Shown here: piece after piece, positions 32,815-40,541 of the stretch
Layout: every line of letters begins with the position of its first letter
How positions within the stretch are numbered: position 1 is the first letter of the stretch
Origin: Scleromatobacter sp964418745
GTDB taxonomy: Bacteria; Pseudomonadota; Gammaproteobacteria; Burkholderiales; Burkholderiaceae_C
Assembly (NCBI GenBank): GCA_964418745.1
Contig: CAYQMX010000022.1
Location: 57,641 to 121,640, forward strand
Reading direction: 5' to 3'
DNA length: 64,000 nucleotides
Notes under the pieces: model-generated
Seen by the model: the letters and a program-made list of their open reading frames with translations, nothing else
Database searches by the model: none
What the model was told of the DNA's origin: nothing
Made by a program: the position numbers and the translations under genes

Positions 32815-33187
32815 GGCAGTGTCCGCAAGGGGATGGCAGGAGACAACGGCGGCGCCGGCGCCGGGAGGTGCCTGCGGTGTCGTTGGACGAGTGGGGAGTG
32901 GCGGCCCGGCGCGCGGGCGAGGCCGGGCGCAAGGGCGTGAGGCACGGTGACCGCGACGCGCGGGGCGCCAGGGAAGCTTGCAGGACGCATCGGGCTGCGA
33001 CACGCACTGCGGGTCGGCCACGGGGGCCGGTTGCAGTCACCAGGGCAGTGCGTCGTTGCACTGCATGTCGTCATTCATGCAAGCGCCATGCCAGACATCG
33101 ACGGCACGAACCGTGCAAGCTGCGGGAGCCGTGCGCGCGCCCGCATCCGGCGCCACTCCCACCCTCCCAAATCACTGCCCGCCACCG
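32815..33187. promoter_or_regulatory. Divergent regulatory region between narK and the ANTAR gene
   Basis: A 373-bp stretch without a credible gene separates the leftward nitrate operon from the rightward ANTAR sensor gene. Its right half contains the hexaloop hairpin at 33045-33064 and a neighbouring hairpin, read on the minus strand as a leader of narK. A 5-bp stem (33015-33029) follows. No FNR box and no clear sigma-54 (GG-N10-GC) site stood out. Confidence 0.6.
33045..33064 (-). promoter_or_regulatory. Candidate ANTAR-binding RNA hairpin (hexaloop AACGAC)
   Basis: In the narK transcript, GCAGTGC-AACGAC-GCACTGC forms a 7-bp stem with a six-base loop having A at position 1 and G at position 4, the known specificity of ANTAR proteins. 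A second hairpin just upstream (33063-33080) has stem GCATG/CATGC and loop AATGACGA, which also starts with A and has G at 4. The middle strand can instead pair with an identical GCAGTGC at 33004-33010, so two exclusive structures are possible. The divergent gene encodes an ANTAR protein. Confidence 0.6.
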
Positions 33188-34480
33188 ATGCCCGTCACCC
33201 TGCTGCTCGATCTCGCCGGCACCGCGTTCGCCGACTGGAGCGCCGCGTTGGACCGCACCGATCCGCACCCGTTGACGCCCTGCGAGGGCCACAACTTGGT
33301 GCAATGCACCATATCGAACTCGCCCGCGCTGGTGCTGTGTCGGGCGGCCGGCCTGAGCGCCGGGCTCGAGGCCGCGCTGGCCGGCTGGCATGCGGAGCCG
33401 CCCTGCGCGGTGCTGCTGCTGACACCGCCCGGCGCGCTGTCGGCCGAGGACGCCGCGCGGGTCGTCGCACTCGGCATCCATCACTGGCAGGCGGTCGCCG
33501 GCGATGTCAGCGCCGCCGAGCTCGACGCGGCGCGCGCCACCGCGCGGGCGCGCTGGCTGCGCGAGGCGGCGCTGCGGCAGTCGCTGGCCTCCACCCGCGA
33601 GCACCTGGACGAGCGCAAGTGGGTGGACCGCGCCAAGGGCGTGCTGATGTCCACGCGCGAGCTCGGCGAGGACGAGGCGTTCCGCCTGCTGCGCAGCGCC
33701 GCGATGACAGTCAACGTGCGGGTGGGCGAACTCTCGCGCTCGGTGTTCGAGACGGCGCGCTGGGCCGACGCGATCAACCGCGCGGGCCAGCTGCGCATGC
33801 TGTCGCAGCGCCTGGTGCGCACGGTCGCCCAGCGGCTGCTCAAGTTCGACGAGCGCGCCGTGGAGGCCACGCTGCGGCAGTCGGCGCAGCGCGTGCGCGA
33901 CAACCTGGAGATGCTGGCGGGCCAGTGCGCGGGCACCAGCGCACAGGACGACTGCGCGCGCGCGGCGGCGCGCTGGGACGCGCTCGCGCGGGCGCTGGCG
34001 ACGCCGCGCATCGACGTCGCGGCGCTGCTGCGCATCGATCGCTGCGCCGACGACCTGCTGGCCGCCGCCGAGGCCCTGGCCGCCGCGCTGCAGGTGGCAG
34101 CCGACCGGCGTGCGCTTCACATCGTCAACCAGTGCGGTCGCCAGCGCATGCGCGTGCAGCGCGTGGCCAAGGAGAGCCTGCTGGCCGCCCTGCAGGGGCC
34201 GCAGGGCGACGTGCAGGTGTTCGCCGCGCGCCGCGACGCGGCGCTCGAGGAGTTCGAGCGCGCCCAGCGCGAGCTGGAACTGGCGCCGCTGAGTTCCGCG
34301 GCCATCCGCGCCCGGCTGGGCGACGTGCGCGAGGAGTGGTTGCGCCTGCTCGGCGGACTGCGCACCGCGGAGTCCGCCGACGGGCGGCGCGCGCTGGTGC
34401 ACGCCAGCGACGTGCTGCTGCAGACGCTGGACGCGCTGACGGCGGCCTACGAGCACAGCCTGCAGGTGATCATGGCCTGA
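33188..34480 (+). CDS. ANTAR-domain antiterminator with PilJ-type nitrate-sensor repeats
   Basis: A 430-residue cytoplasmic regulator. Residues 1-125 resemble a degenerate receiver without the acidic pocket. Residues of about 132-187 are an ANTAR RNA-binding domain (DRAKGVLMSTRELGEDEAFRLLRSAAM). Residues of about 195-430 are helical with two copies of the PilJ/NarX-type sensor motif: AINRAGQLRMLSQRLVR (about 195-211) and HIVNQCGRQRMRVQRVAK (about 311-328). It probably senses nitrate/nitrite and prevents termination in the narK leader, combining in one protein what NasS and NasT do separately. ATG 33188 is preferred; upstream starts run into the leader hairpins. Confidence 0.82.
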   Translation: MPVTLLLDLAGTAFADWSAALDRTDPHPLTPCEGHNLVQCTISNSPALVLCRAAGLSAGLEAALAGWHAEPPCAVLLLTPPGALSAEDAARVVALGIHHWQAVAGDVSAAELDAARATARARWLREAALRQSLASTREHLDERKWVDRAKGVLMSTRELGEDEAFRLLRSAAMTVNVRVGELSRSVFETARWADAINRAGQLRMLSQRLVRTVAQRLLKFDERAVEATLRQSAQRVRDNLEMLAGQCAGTSAQDDCARAAARWDALARALATPRIDVAALLRIDRCADDLLAAAEALAAALQVAADRRALHIVNQCGRQRMRVQRVAKESLLAALQGPQGDVQVFAARRDAALEEFERAQRELELAPLSSAAIRARLGDVREEWLRLLGGLRTAESADGRRALVHASDVLLQTLDALTAAYEHSLQVIMA

Positions 34481-34641
34481 CGCGGCGCCGACACGCGCCG
34501 TTCACGCGCCGTTACCCGCCGTCACGCGGCATTGGTGCTTCGTTTCCCGGCGCGCACTACGCTGGACCGAACCGACGCTGCGCAACGGTGCCTGACGGCT
34601 CACCGTGCACCCCTGCCGGCATTCCACCCCGAGGCCCGGCC

Positions 34642-37065
34642 ATGCACGACGCCCCCGACGACCCGACGAGCCTGCTGCAGCGCCTGGCGCCCCCGCCCGG
34701 AGCGCACGCCCCGCGCGGCGCGGCCCCGCCCTCGGTCGCCCTGACGCTGCTGGCCGCGGCGAGCAGCCTGTTCCTGCTCCTGATCGCGGCCATCGCCGTC
34801 GTGCTGCTGGCCAGCCGCGCCTCCGCCGGCGAGCTCTCCGCGCCGACGCTGGCCGCCGGCTTCAAGGGCAACGTGCTGCGCATCGCAGTCGCCAACGCCC
34901 TGGCGCTCGCCGCGGCCTGCGGCGCGCTGACGGTGTTCGTGCAGCGCCGCACGCTGCGCAGCGCCGCCGCCCACCAGGCCGAGCACGACGAGAAGCTGCG
35001 CGTGCGCCACCTGCTCGACGACATCGCCAACAGCTCCACCGACGCCATCTACGCGCGCGACGGCAACGGCCGCTTCATCTTCGTCAATCGCCAGGTCTGC
35101 CGCGCCCTGCAGTTGCCTGTGGACCAGCTGATCGGCCGCGCGGTCGAGTCGCTGTTCCCGGCAGACCAGGCCGCGGCGATGCGGCGCTCGGATCTCGAGG
35201 TGATGACCGACGGGCGGCCGCAGACCGACGAGGTCGCGCTGACCATGCCCAAGGGCGAACGGCTGTTCTCGTTCACCAAGAGCGCGCTGCACGATCGCCA
35301 CGGCGACTGCATCGGCATCTGCGCGGTAGGCCGTGACGTCACCGACAACCGCCACGAGCAGGCGACCCTGCGCCAATGGGCGATGGCCTTCGAGAGCACT
35401 CGCGACGGCGTCATGATCACCGACGCCAGCAGCCGCATCCTGACCGTCAACCGCGCCTTCACCACCATCACCGGCTACAGCGCCGAGGCCGTGGTCGGCG
35501 GGACGCCGAGGATCCTGCAGTCCGGCCGCCACGGCACGGACTTCTACCGCGCGATGTGGCAGACGCTGCGCCAGTCCGGCCACTGGCACGGCGAGGTCTG
35601 GAACCGGCGCAGCGACGGCGAGGTCTTTCCGCAGCTGCTGTCGCTGAGCGCGGTGCACGACGAGCAGGGCCGGGTGATGAACTACGTCTCGGTGGCCACC
35701 GACATCAGCCACCTCAAGCGCAGCGAGGCGCGCCTGCAGCAGCTGGCGCTGTACGACCCGCTGACCAACCTGCCCAACCGGCAGTCGATCCGCGAGGGCG
35801 TCGAGCAGGCCATCGCGCGGCGCCAGCGCCTGGGCGGCCAGGTGGCCGTGCTCTACATCGACCTCGACGGCTTCAAGACCGTCAACGACAGCCTGGGCCA
35901 TCCGGCCGGCGACGAGCTGCTGCTGGCGGTGGCCAACCGGCTGACGATGCGGCTGCGCGAGACGGACCGGCTCGGCCGCCTCGGCGGCGACGAGTTCCTG
36001 GTGCTGCTCGAGGGCCTGCACGACGTCTCCGAGGCGGCGGTGGTCGCGCGCGACATCCTGGCCACGCTGGCCGCGCCCTTTGCGCTGGTGTGCGGGCGCG
36101 CGGCCTACGTCACCGCGAGCCTGGGCATCAGCGTGCTGCCGGACGACCGGCCCATGACCGCCATCGAGATGATGCGCGATGCCGACAGCGCGATGTACCG
36201 CGCCAAGGAACTGGGCCGCAACCAGTACTGCTTCTACACCGAGGACCTGAACGCGGGCGCCATCGCCAGGCTGGAGATCGAGGGCGCGCTGTGCCAGGCG
36301 CTGGCGCGCAACGAGCTGCTGCTGCACTACCAGCCCAAGGTGGAGGCCGGCAGCGGCCGCGTGGTCGGCGTCGAAGCGCTGGTGCGCTGGCAGCGCGCCG
36401 GCAAGCTGGTGCCGCCCGGCCAGTTCATCCCGATCGCCGAGCAGAGCAGCCTGATCCTGGACATCGGCGCGTGGGTCATCGACAAGGCCTGCGCCCAGGC
36501 GCGTGCCTGGCGCGACGCCGGCGTGGCGGCGCCGCGCATCGCGGTCAACGTCGCCGCGCGCCAGTTCGCCGCCGGCGATCTCGACATCGTGCTGACCCAG
36601 GCGCTGGAGCGCCACGGCGTTCCGGCCGCCTGCCTGGAGGTGGAACTCACCGAGAGCATGCTGATGGACCGGCCGGAGAAGACCGCGCGCCTGCTGGCGC
36701 GCATCCGCCGGCTGGGAGTGCGGCTGGCGCTGGACGACTTCGGCACCGGCTACTCGAACCTGGGCTACCTGCAGCAGTTCCCGCTCGACTTCCTCAAGAT
36801 CGACCAGTCCTTCGTGCGGGCGATGGGCGCGGTGCCCGACGGCTCGGTGATCGTCGACACCGTCATCAGCCTGGCGCACCGCCTCGGGCTGCAGGTGATC
36901 GCCGAGGGCGTGGAGACCGAGGCGCAGCGCGACTCGCTGCGGGCGCGCGGCTGCGACGAGCTGCAGGGCTACCTGCTCAGCCGCCCCCTGCCCGTCGCGG
37001 CGCTCGATGCCTGGCTGGCGGGTCGCAGCGTGGCGACGGCCGCCGACGTCGTCGCGCCGGCGTGA
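34642..37065 (+). CDS. Membrane GGDEF/EAL protein with two PAS domains
   Basis: An 807-residue c-di-GMP enzyme. Two N-terminal transmembrane helices (about 32-57 and 78-100) are followed by PAS domains (about 125-240 and 245-365). A GGDEF domain follows with an intact active site RLGGDEFLVLLE (about 445-456). The C-terminal EAL domain (about 545-800) has VEALVRW, ELTESMLM, DDFGTGYSNL and AEGVET. Both catalytic sites look complete, so it could make or break c-di-GMP depending on the PAS signal. It starts 161 bp after the ANTAR gene. No cofactor-binding residue for haem or flavin can be asserted from the PAS sequences. Confidence 0.93.
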   Translation: MHDAPDDPTSLLQRLAPPPGAHAPRGAAPPSVALTLLAAASSLFLLLIAAIAVVLLASRASAGELSAPTLAAGFKGNVLRIAVANALALAAACGALTVFVQRRTLRSAAAHQAEHDEKLRVRHLLDDIANSSTDAIYARDGNGRFIFVNRQVCRALQLPVDQLIGRAVESLFPADQAAAMRRSDLEVMTDGRPQTDEVALTMPKGERLFSFTKSALHDRHGDCIGICAVGRDVTDNRHEQATLRQWAMAFESTRDGVMITDASSRILTVNRAFTTITGYSAEAVVGGTPRILQSGRHGTDFYRAMWQTLRQSGHWHGEVWNRRSDGEVFPQLLSLSAVHDEQGRVMNYVSVATDISHLKRSEARLQQLALYDPLTNLPNRQSIREGVEQAIARRQRLGGQVAVLYIDLDGFKTVNDSLGHPAGDELLLAVANRLTMRLRETDRLGRLGGDEFLVLLEGLHDVSEAAVVARDILATLAAPFALVCGRAAYVTASLGISVLPDDRPMTAIEMMRDADSAMYRAKELGRNQYCFYTEDLNAGAIARLEIEGALCQALARNELLLHYQPKVEAGSGRVVGVEALVRWQRAGKLVPPGQFIPIAEQSSLILDIGAWVIDKACAQARAWRDAGVAAPRIAVNVAARQFAAGDLDIVLTQALERHGVPAACLEVELTESMLMDRPEKTARLLARIRRLGVRLALDDFGTGYSNLGYLQQFPLDFLKIDQSFVRAMGAVPDGSVIVDTVISLAHRLGLQVIAEGVETEAQRDSLRARGCDELQGYLLSRPLPVAALDAWLAGRSVATAADVVAPA

Positions 37066-37095
37066 CCCCGGCCCGCGCGGCGTGGCCGCGGCGCC

Positions 37096-37818
37096 TCAGC
37101 CCGCGTCGGCGAGGCCTTGCAGCAGCGGGCGCAGCGCCTGCCAGCGCCGGCGCATGTCGGGGCCGTCGCCGGCCTTGGCGCACGCCTCCAGTTCGGCGAA
37201 CCTGGCAGCCAGCGCCGGCGCGCCCAGCGAGCCGACGACCGTCTTGAGGCTGTGCGCCAGGCGCCGCAGCGCCGGCGCGTCGGCGCCGGCGCAGGCGGCG
37301 TCGCCCTGCACGATGTCGAGCCGGAACTGCGCGCGGGCTGCGTCCCGCCAGGCCTCGAACAGCGCGCGATCGCCCGCGAAGAACCCGGCCACCGCCGCGT
37401 CCTCGTCGGCGGCGGAGATGGGCTCGGACACGGCGGCCGCGGGCGCGGCCGCCAGCGCGTCGGCCACGGTGCGCACCAGTTCGGCCACCCCCACCGGCTT
37501 GGGCAACTGGCCCCACACCCCCAGCGTGCGCATCCGCAGGCGATCCTCGGCGTCGATCGCGGCGCTGAAGACGAGCACGCGCGTGGCGCGCCACGCCGGC
37601 GTGGCGGCGATGCGCTCGATCAGGTCGAAGCCCGACTCGCCGGCCAGCATCAGGTCGCAGATCGCCACGTCCACCGGCGCGGCCTCCAGCGCCAGCACGG
37701 CCTCGGCGATGCGCGCGCATTCGACCAGGTCGGCGTCGACCTGGGAGAAGACCATCGAGACGAAGCGCCGGATCTGGGGATCGTCCTCCAGCAGCAGGAC
37801 GCGTGCGCGGCGCGACAT
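37096..37818 (-). CDS. Receiver-Hpt phosphorelay protein
   Basis: A 240-residue protein. Residues 1-120 are a receiver with the acidic pocket LLEDD and phospho-acceptor Asp 55 (AICDLML) and Lys 107. Residues of about 135-240 are an Hpt domain with phospho-His 189 in RRLAHSLKTVVGSLGA. There is no output domain, so it likely relays phosphate between kinases and regulators such as the divergent receivers nearby. It is 12 bases downstream of the HTH-receiver gene and is cotranscribed leftward. Confidence 0.88.
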   Translation of the reverse strand: MSRRARVLLLEDDPQIRRFVSMVFSQVDADLVECARIAEAVLALEAAPVDVAICDLMLAGESGFDLIERIAATPAWRATRVLVFSAAIDAEDRLRMRTLGVWGQLPKPVGVAELVRTVADALAAAPAAAVSEPISAADEDAAVAGFFAGDRALFEAWRDAARAQFRLDIVQGDAACAGADAPALRRLAHSLKTVVGSLGAPALAARFAELEACAKAGDGPDMRRRWQALRPLLQGLADAG

Positions 37819-37830
37819 GCGGGCCGCCCT

Positions 37831-38466
37831 TCAGCCCGCCGCGTCCTGGCCCGCAGGCAGGCTGGCGCGCAGCAGCGCCGGCAACTCGGCCACGAGGCGC
37901 GGCTTGTGCACGACCGGCACGCCGGCCAGCGCGAACTGGTAGGGCGCGCGGTCGGCTTCGTCCAGGGACGTGACGACGATCAGCCGATGGCCCTTGAACT
38001 GCGGGTGCGTGCGCAGGCTGGTGATCAGCGTGGCGCCGTCGATGCCGGGCAGCAGGATGTCGACGATCAACACGTCGGGCTGCCACTGGCCCACCATCGC
38101 CAGCCCGACGATGCCGTCGGCGGCGATCCGCAATTCGACGTCGGGGAAGCTCTGGCGCACCAGCAGCGCGACCAGGTTCTGGAAATGCGCCGAGTCCTCG
38201 ATGAGCAGCACGCGCGGCGCCACCGCCGGCCCCGCGCTGCCCGCCGGCCCGCCCGCGCCGGCGTGGGCCTGCTGCCAGCGGTGCACCGACTCGCGCGAGA
38301 TGCGGCGGTGCCCGCCGGGCGTCTTCCAGGCGTCCAGCTCGCCGCGGTCGACCATCAGCTGCACCGAGCGCACGGCCATGCCCAGCAAGGCCGCGGCCTC
38401 GATCGTCGAGTAATGCCCTTCCGCGGGGGCGGCGGCGGTCAACGGAGGCCGAGATGCGAGAACCAT
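37831..38466 (-). CDS. HTH (excisionase/MerR-like)-receiver regulator
   Basis: A 211-residue response regulator with inverted domain order. An N-terminal winged HTH of the excisionase/BldC-MerR type (STIEAAALLGMAVRSVQLMVDRGELDAWKTPGGHRRI, about residues 20-56) and a Gly/Ala/Pro linker come first. A receiver (about 85-205) with Asp 136 (LIVDILLPG) and IEDS pocket follows. ATG 38466 is chosen; ATG 38514 would start within the presumed promoter next to the AT-rich palindrome at 38526-38541, a candidate operator. It is divergent from the receiver/HD-GYP operon. Confidence 0.82.
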   Translation of the reverse strand: MVLASRPPLTAAAPAEGHYSTIEAAALLGMAVRSVQLMVDRGELDAWKTPGGHRRISRESVHRWQQAHAGAGGPAGSAGPAVAPRVLLIEDSAHFQNLVALLVRQSFPDVELRIAADGIVGLAMVGQWQPDVLIVDILLPGIDGATLITSLRTHPQFKGHRLIVVTSLDEADRAPYQFALAGVPVVHKPRLVAELPALLRASLPAGQDAAG

Positions 38467-38525
38467 GCGCAATTCTGCCGCTTTTTCGGCCGAATCGCGC
38501 GATCGGATTTGCATCTACCATTTTT

Positions 38526-38541
38526 ATCATTTTAAAATGAT
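38526..38541. promoter_or_regulatory. Perfect 16-bp AT-rich palindrome between divergent regulators
   Basis: ATCATTTTAAAATGAT is a perfect inverted repeat in an otherwise GC-rich region, in the 105-bp gap between the HTH-receiver gene and the receiver/HD-GYP operon. It contains possible -10 sequences (TAAAAT) for both directions. A likely operator for the HTH-receiver protein or another dimeric regulator. Confidence 0.6.
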
Positions 38542-38571
38542 CGCCATTCACACCATGACACGGAACCGCTC

Positions 38572-38967
38572 ATGAGCTGCATCTCGCTCGTCGTCGAAGA
38601 CCAGGCCGACATCCGCAAGTTGATCCGCATGACGCTCGAATTCGAGAATCATGAGATCCACGAAGTGGCCGACGCGCCGACGGCGATGGTCTTCGCCGCG
38701 GAGATGCGGCCCGACCTGGTGCTGCTGGACGTGATGATGCCCGGCGAGTTCGACGGCCTGGAGGCCTGCCGCCGCATGCGCGCCGACCCGCGCTTCGCGG
38801 ACACCCGCATCATCCTGCTGAGCGCGCGCGGCCAGAGCGCCGACATCGCCGCCGGCCTGGCCGCCGGGGCCGACGCCTACGTGCTCAAGCCGTTCAGCCC
38901 GATCAAGCTGCTCGACACCATCCGCGCCTGCATCGGCGCCGGCAGGACGGCGGAGGTCGGATCGTGA
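38572..38967 (+). CDS. CheY-like single-domain response regulator
   Basis: A 131-residue receiver: pocket VVEDQ, phospho-acceptor Asp in VLLDVMMPGEFDGLEACRRMR (about residue 49), the switch Ser in LLSARGQ, and Lys in VLKPFSP. There is no output domain. Its stop overlaps the GTG of the HD-GYP gene (GTGA), so it is translationally coupled and may control the phosphodiesterase directly. It is the first gene of the operon 38572-43055. Confidence 0.92.
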   Translation: MSCISLVVEDQADIRKLIRMTLEFENHEIHEVADAPTAMVFAAEMRPDLVLLDVMMPGEFDGLEACRRMRADPRFADTRIILLSARGQSADIAAGLAAGADAYVLKPFSPIKLLDTIRACIGAGRTAEVGS

Positions 38968-39710
38968 ACACGCACCCGCAGGAAGCCGCGGCCGTCGCGG
39001 ACGCGGCGTCGGCCGCGCAGATGCAGTGCATCCTCGCCGACCTGGGTCGCATGTACCAGGAGCGCAACGAGGCGCTGCGCGAGGTGGCGCGCGCCCACCA
39101 CGAGGTGCTGCTGCGACTGTCGCTGGCCGCCGAATTCAAGGACGACGACACCGGCGTCCACATCGTGCGCATGGCCTACCTCGCCCAGCAGCTCGCGCTG
39201 CGCCTGGGCGAGAGCGCGGAGTTCGCGCGCCTGCTGCGCGACTCGGCGCCGATGCACGACATCGGCAAGATCGGCATCCCCGACAGCGTGCTCAAGAAGC
39301 CCGGGCCGCTGGACGCCGAGGAACGCCGCGTGATGCAGCAGCATCCGGCCATGGGCGCGCAGATCCTCGGCGAGTCGCGGGTGCCGCTGTTCCAGATGGC
39401 CTCGCAGGTGGCGCTGACGCACCACGAGCGCTGGGACGGCACGGGCTACCCGCACGGCCTGGCGGGCGAGGCGATCCCGCTGTGCGGACGCATCGTGGGC
39501 GTGGTCGACTTCTTCGATGCGCTGACCATGGACCGCGTCTACCGGCGCGCCTTCGCCGACCCGGTCGCCCTGCAGATGCTGGCCGAGCAGCGCGGCTGCG
39601 CCTTCGACCCGCGCATCGTCGACTGCTTCCTGGAACACCAGGCGGAAATGGTCGCCCTGCGCGAACGGGTCAACCTCAACCGACCGACGCTGGCGGACCT
39701 GCTCGCCTGA
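38964..39710 (+). CDS. HD-GYP cyclic-di-GMP phosphodiesterase
   Basis: A 248-residue cytoplasmic enzyme with a short coiled-coil N-terminus (about 15-50) and an HD-GYP domain. Metal-binding MHDIGKIGIPD and the GYP loop HHERWDGTGYPHGL are complete, so it should hydrolyse c-di-GMP. The GTG start overlaps the receiver stop and is preceded by CGGAGG. The separate receiver upstream plus this protein equal a split RpfG-type response regulator. It opposes the GGDEF activity at 34642. Confidence 0.92.
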   Translation: MNTHPQEAAAVADAASAAQMQCILADLGRMYQERNEALREVARAHHEVLLRLSLAAEFKDDDTGVHIVRMAYLAQQLALRLGESAEFARLLRDSAPMHDIGKIGIPDSVLKKPGPLDAEERRVMQQHPAMGAQILGESRVPLFQMASQVALTHHERWDGTGYPHGLAGEAIPLCGRIVGVVDFFDALTMDRVYRRAFADPVALQMLAEQRGCAFDPRIVDCFLEHQAEMVALRERVNLNRPTLADLLA

Positions 39711-39734
39711 GGCGCCTTCTGCCAAGGAACCAAC

Positions 39735-40538
39735 GTGACCTTCCGCCTCCTGCGCCCTCTTCTCGTCGCCGCGGCCGCCTGCGCGGCCCTGGCCGGTGCC
39801 GGCGGCGCGCACGCCGGCAGCGTGGCCGCGCGCGTCGCCGCGACCCACGTCGTGCGCGTGTGCATCTGGCCCGACTACTACGGCGTGACCTGGCGCAATC
39901 CGCGCACCGGCCAGCTGGAGGGCATCGACATCGACCTGTCGGCCGAGTTCGCGCGCGACCTGCATGCGCGCGTCCAGTACGTCGAGTCGTCGTTCGTCAC
40001 GCTGATCGACGACGTGCGCCAGGATCGCTGCGACGTCGCGATGTTCGCCGTGGCGATGCTGCCGCCGCGGCTGGCGCAGCTGCGCTTCAGCGAGCCGTAC
40101 CTGCGCAGCGACATCTACGCCGTGACCACCCGCAGCAATGCCGTGGTGCACGACTGGGGCGACATCGACCGGCCCGGCGTGCGCGTGGCGGTGCAGGCCG
40201 GCACCTTCATGGAGCCGGTGATGGCGGCGACGCTGAAGAACGCCCAGATGGTGTCGATCCGCCCGCCCGCCACCCGCGAGCGCGAGCTCGAGTCGGGCCG
40301 CGTCGACGTGTTCATGACCGACTATCCCTACAGCCGCCGCCTGCTGGACAACGCCGACTGGGCCGCGCTCGTCGCGCCGCCCGCGCCGTTCCACGTGCTG
40401 CCGTACGGCTACGCCAGCGTGCAGTCCGACGAGGAATGGGCGGCGCAGGTGCAGTCCTTCGTCCAGCGCATCAAGAGCGACGGCCGCCTCGACGGCGCCG
40501 CCCGCCGCCACGGCCTGTCGGCCATCGTCGTGCACTGA
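39735..40538 (+). CDS. Periplasmic solute-binding protein, family 3
   Basis: A 267-residue secreted protein with a Sec signal (MTFRLLRPLLVAAAACAALAGAGGAHA, cut near residue 27). The SBP_bac_3 fold follows (VRVCIWPDYYGVTWRNPRTGQLEGIDIDLSAEFA, later DVFMTDYPYSRRLL), typical of amino-acid binding proteins. No permease or ATPase is nearby. It sits between HD-GYP and a membrane sensor kinase (three bases apart), so it more likely feeds ligand information to that kinase than to transport (inference). The start is GTG with AAGGAA upstream. Confidence 0.88.
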   Translation: MTFRLLRPLLVAAAACAALAGAGGAHAGSVAARVAATHVVRVCIWPDYYGVTWRNPRTGQLEGIDIDLSAEFARDLHARVQYVESSFVTLIDDVRQDRCDVAMFAVAMLPPRLAQLRFSEPYLRSDIYAVTTRSNAVVHDWGDIDRPGVRVAVQAGTFMEPVMAATLKNAQMVSIRPPATRERELESGRVDVFMTDYPYSRRLLDNADWAALVAPPAPFHVLPYGYASVQSDEEWAAQVQSFVQRIKSDGRLDGAARRHGLSAIVVH

Positions 40539-40541
40539 GCG

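Noticed and set aside
32978..33187. N-terminal extension of the ANTAR gene from 32978
   Set aside because: It would translate the leader hairpins and is low-complexity; the fold starts at MPVTLLLDLAG.
38514..38514. ATG 38514 as start of the HTH-receiver gene
   Set aside because: It lies within the likely promoter beside the palindrome; ATG 38466 leaves room for a transcript start, although this is not proven.
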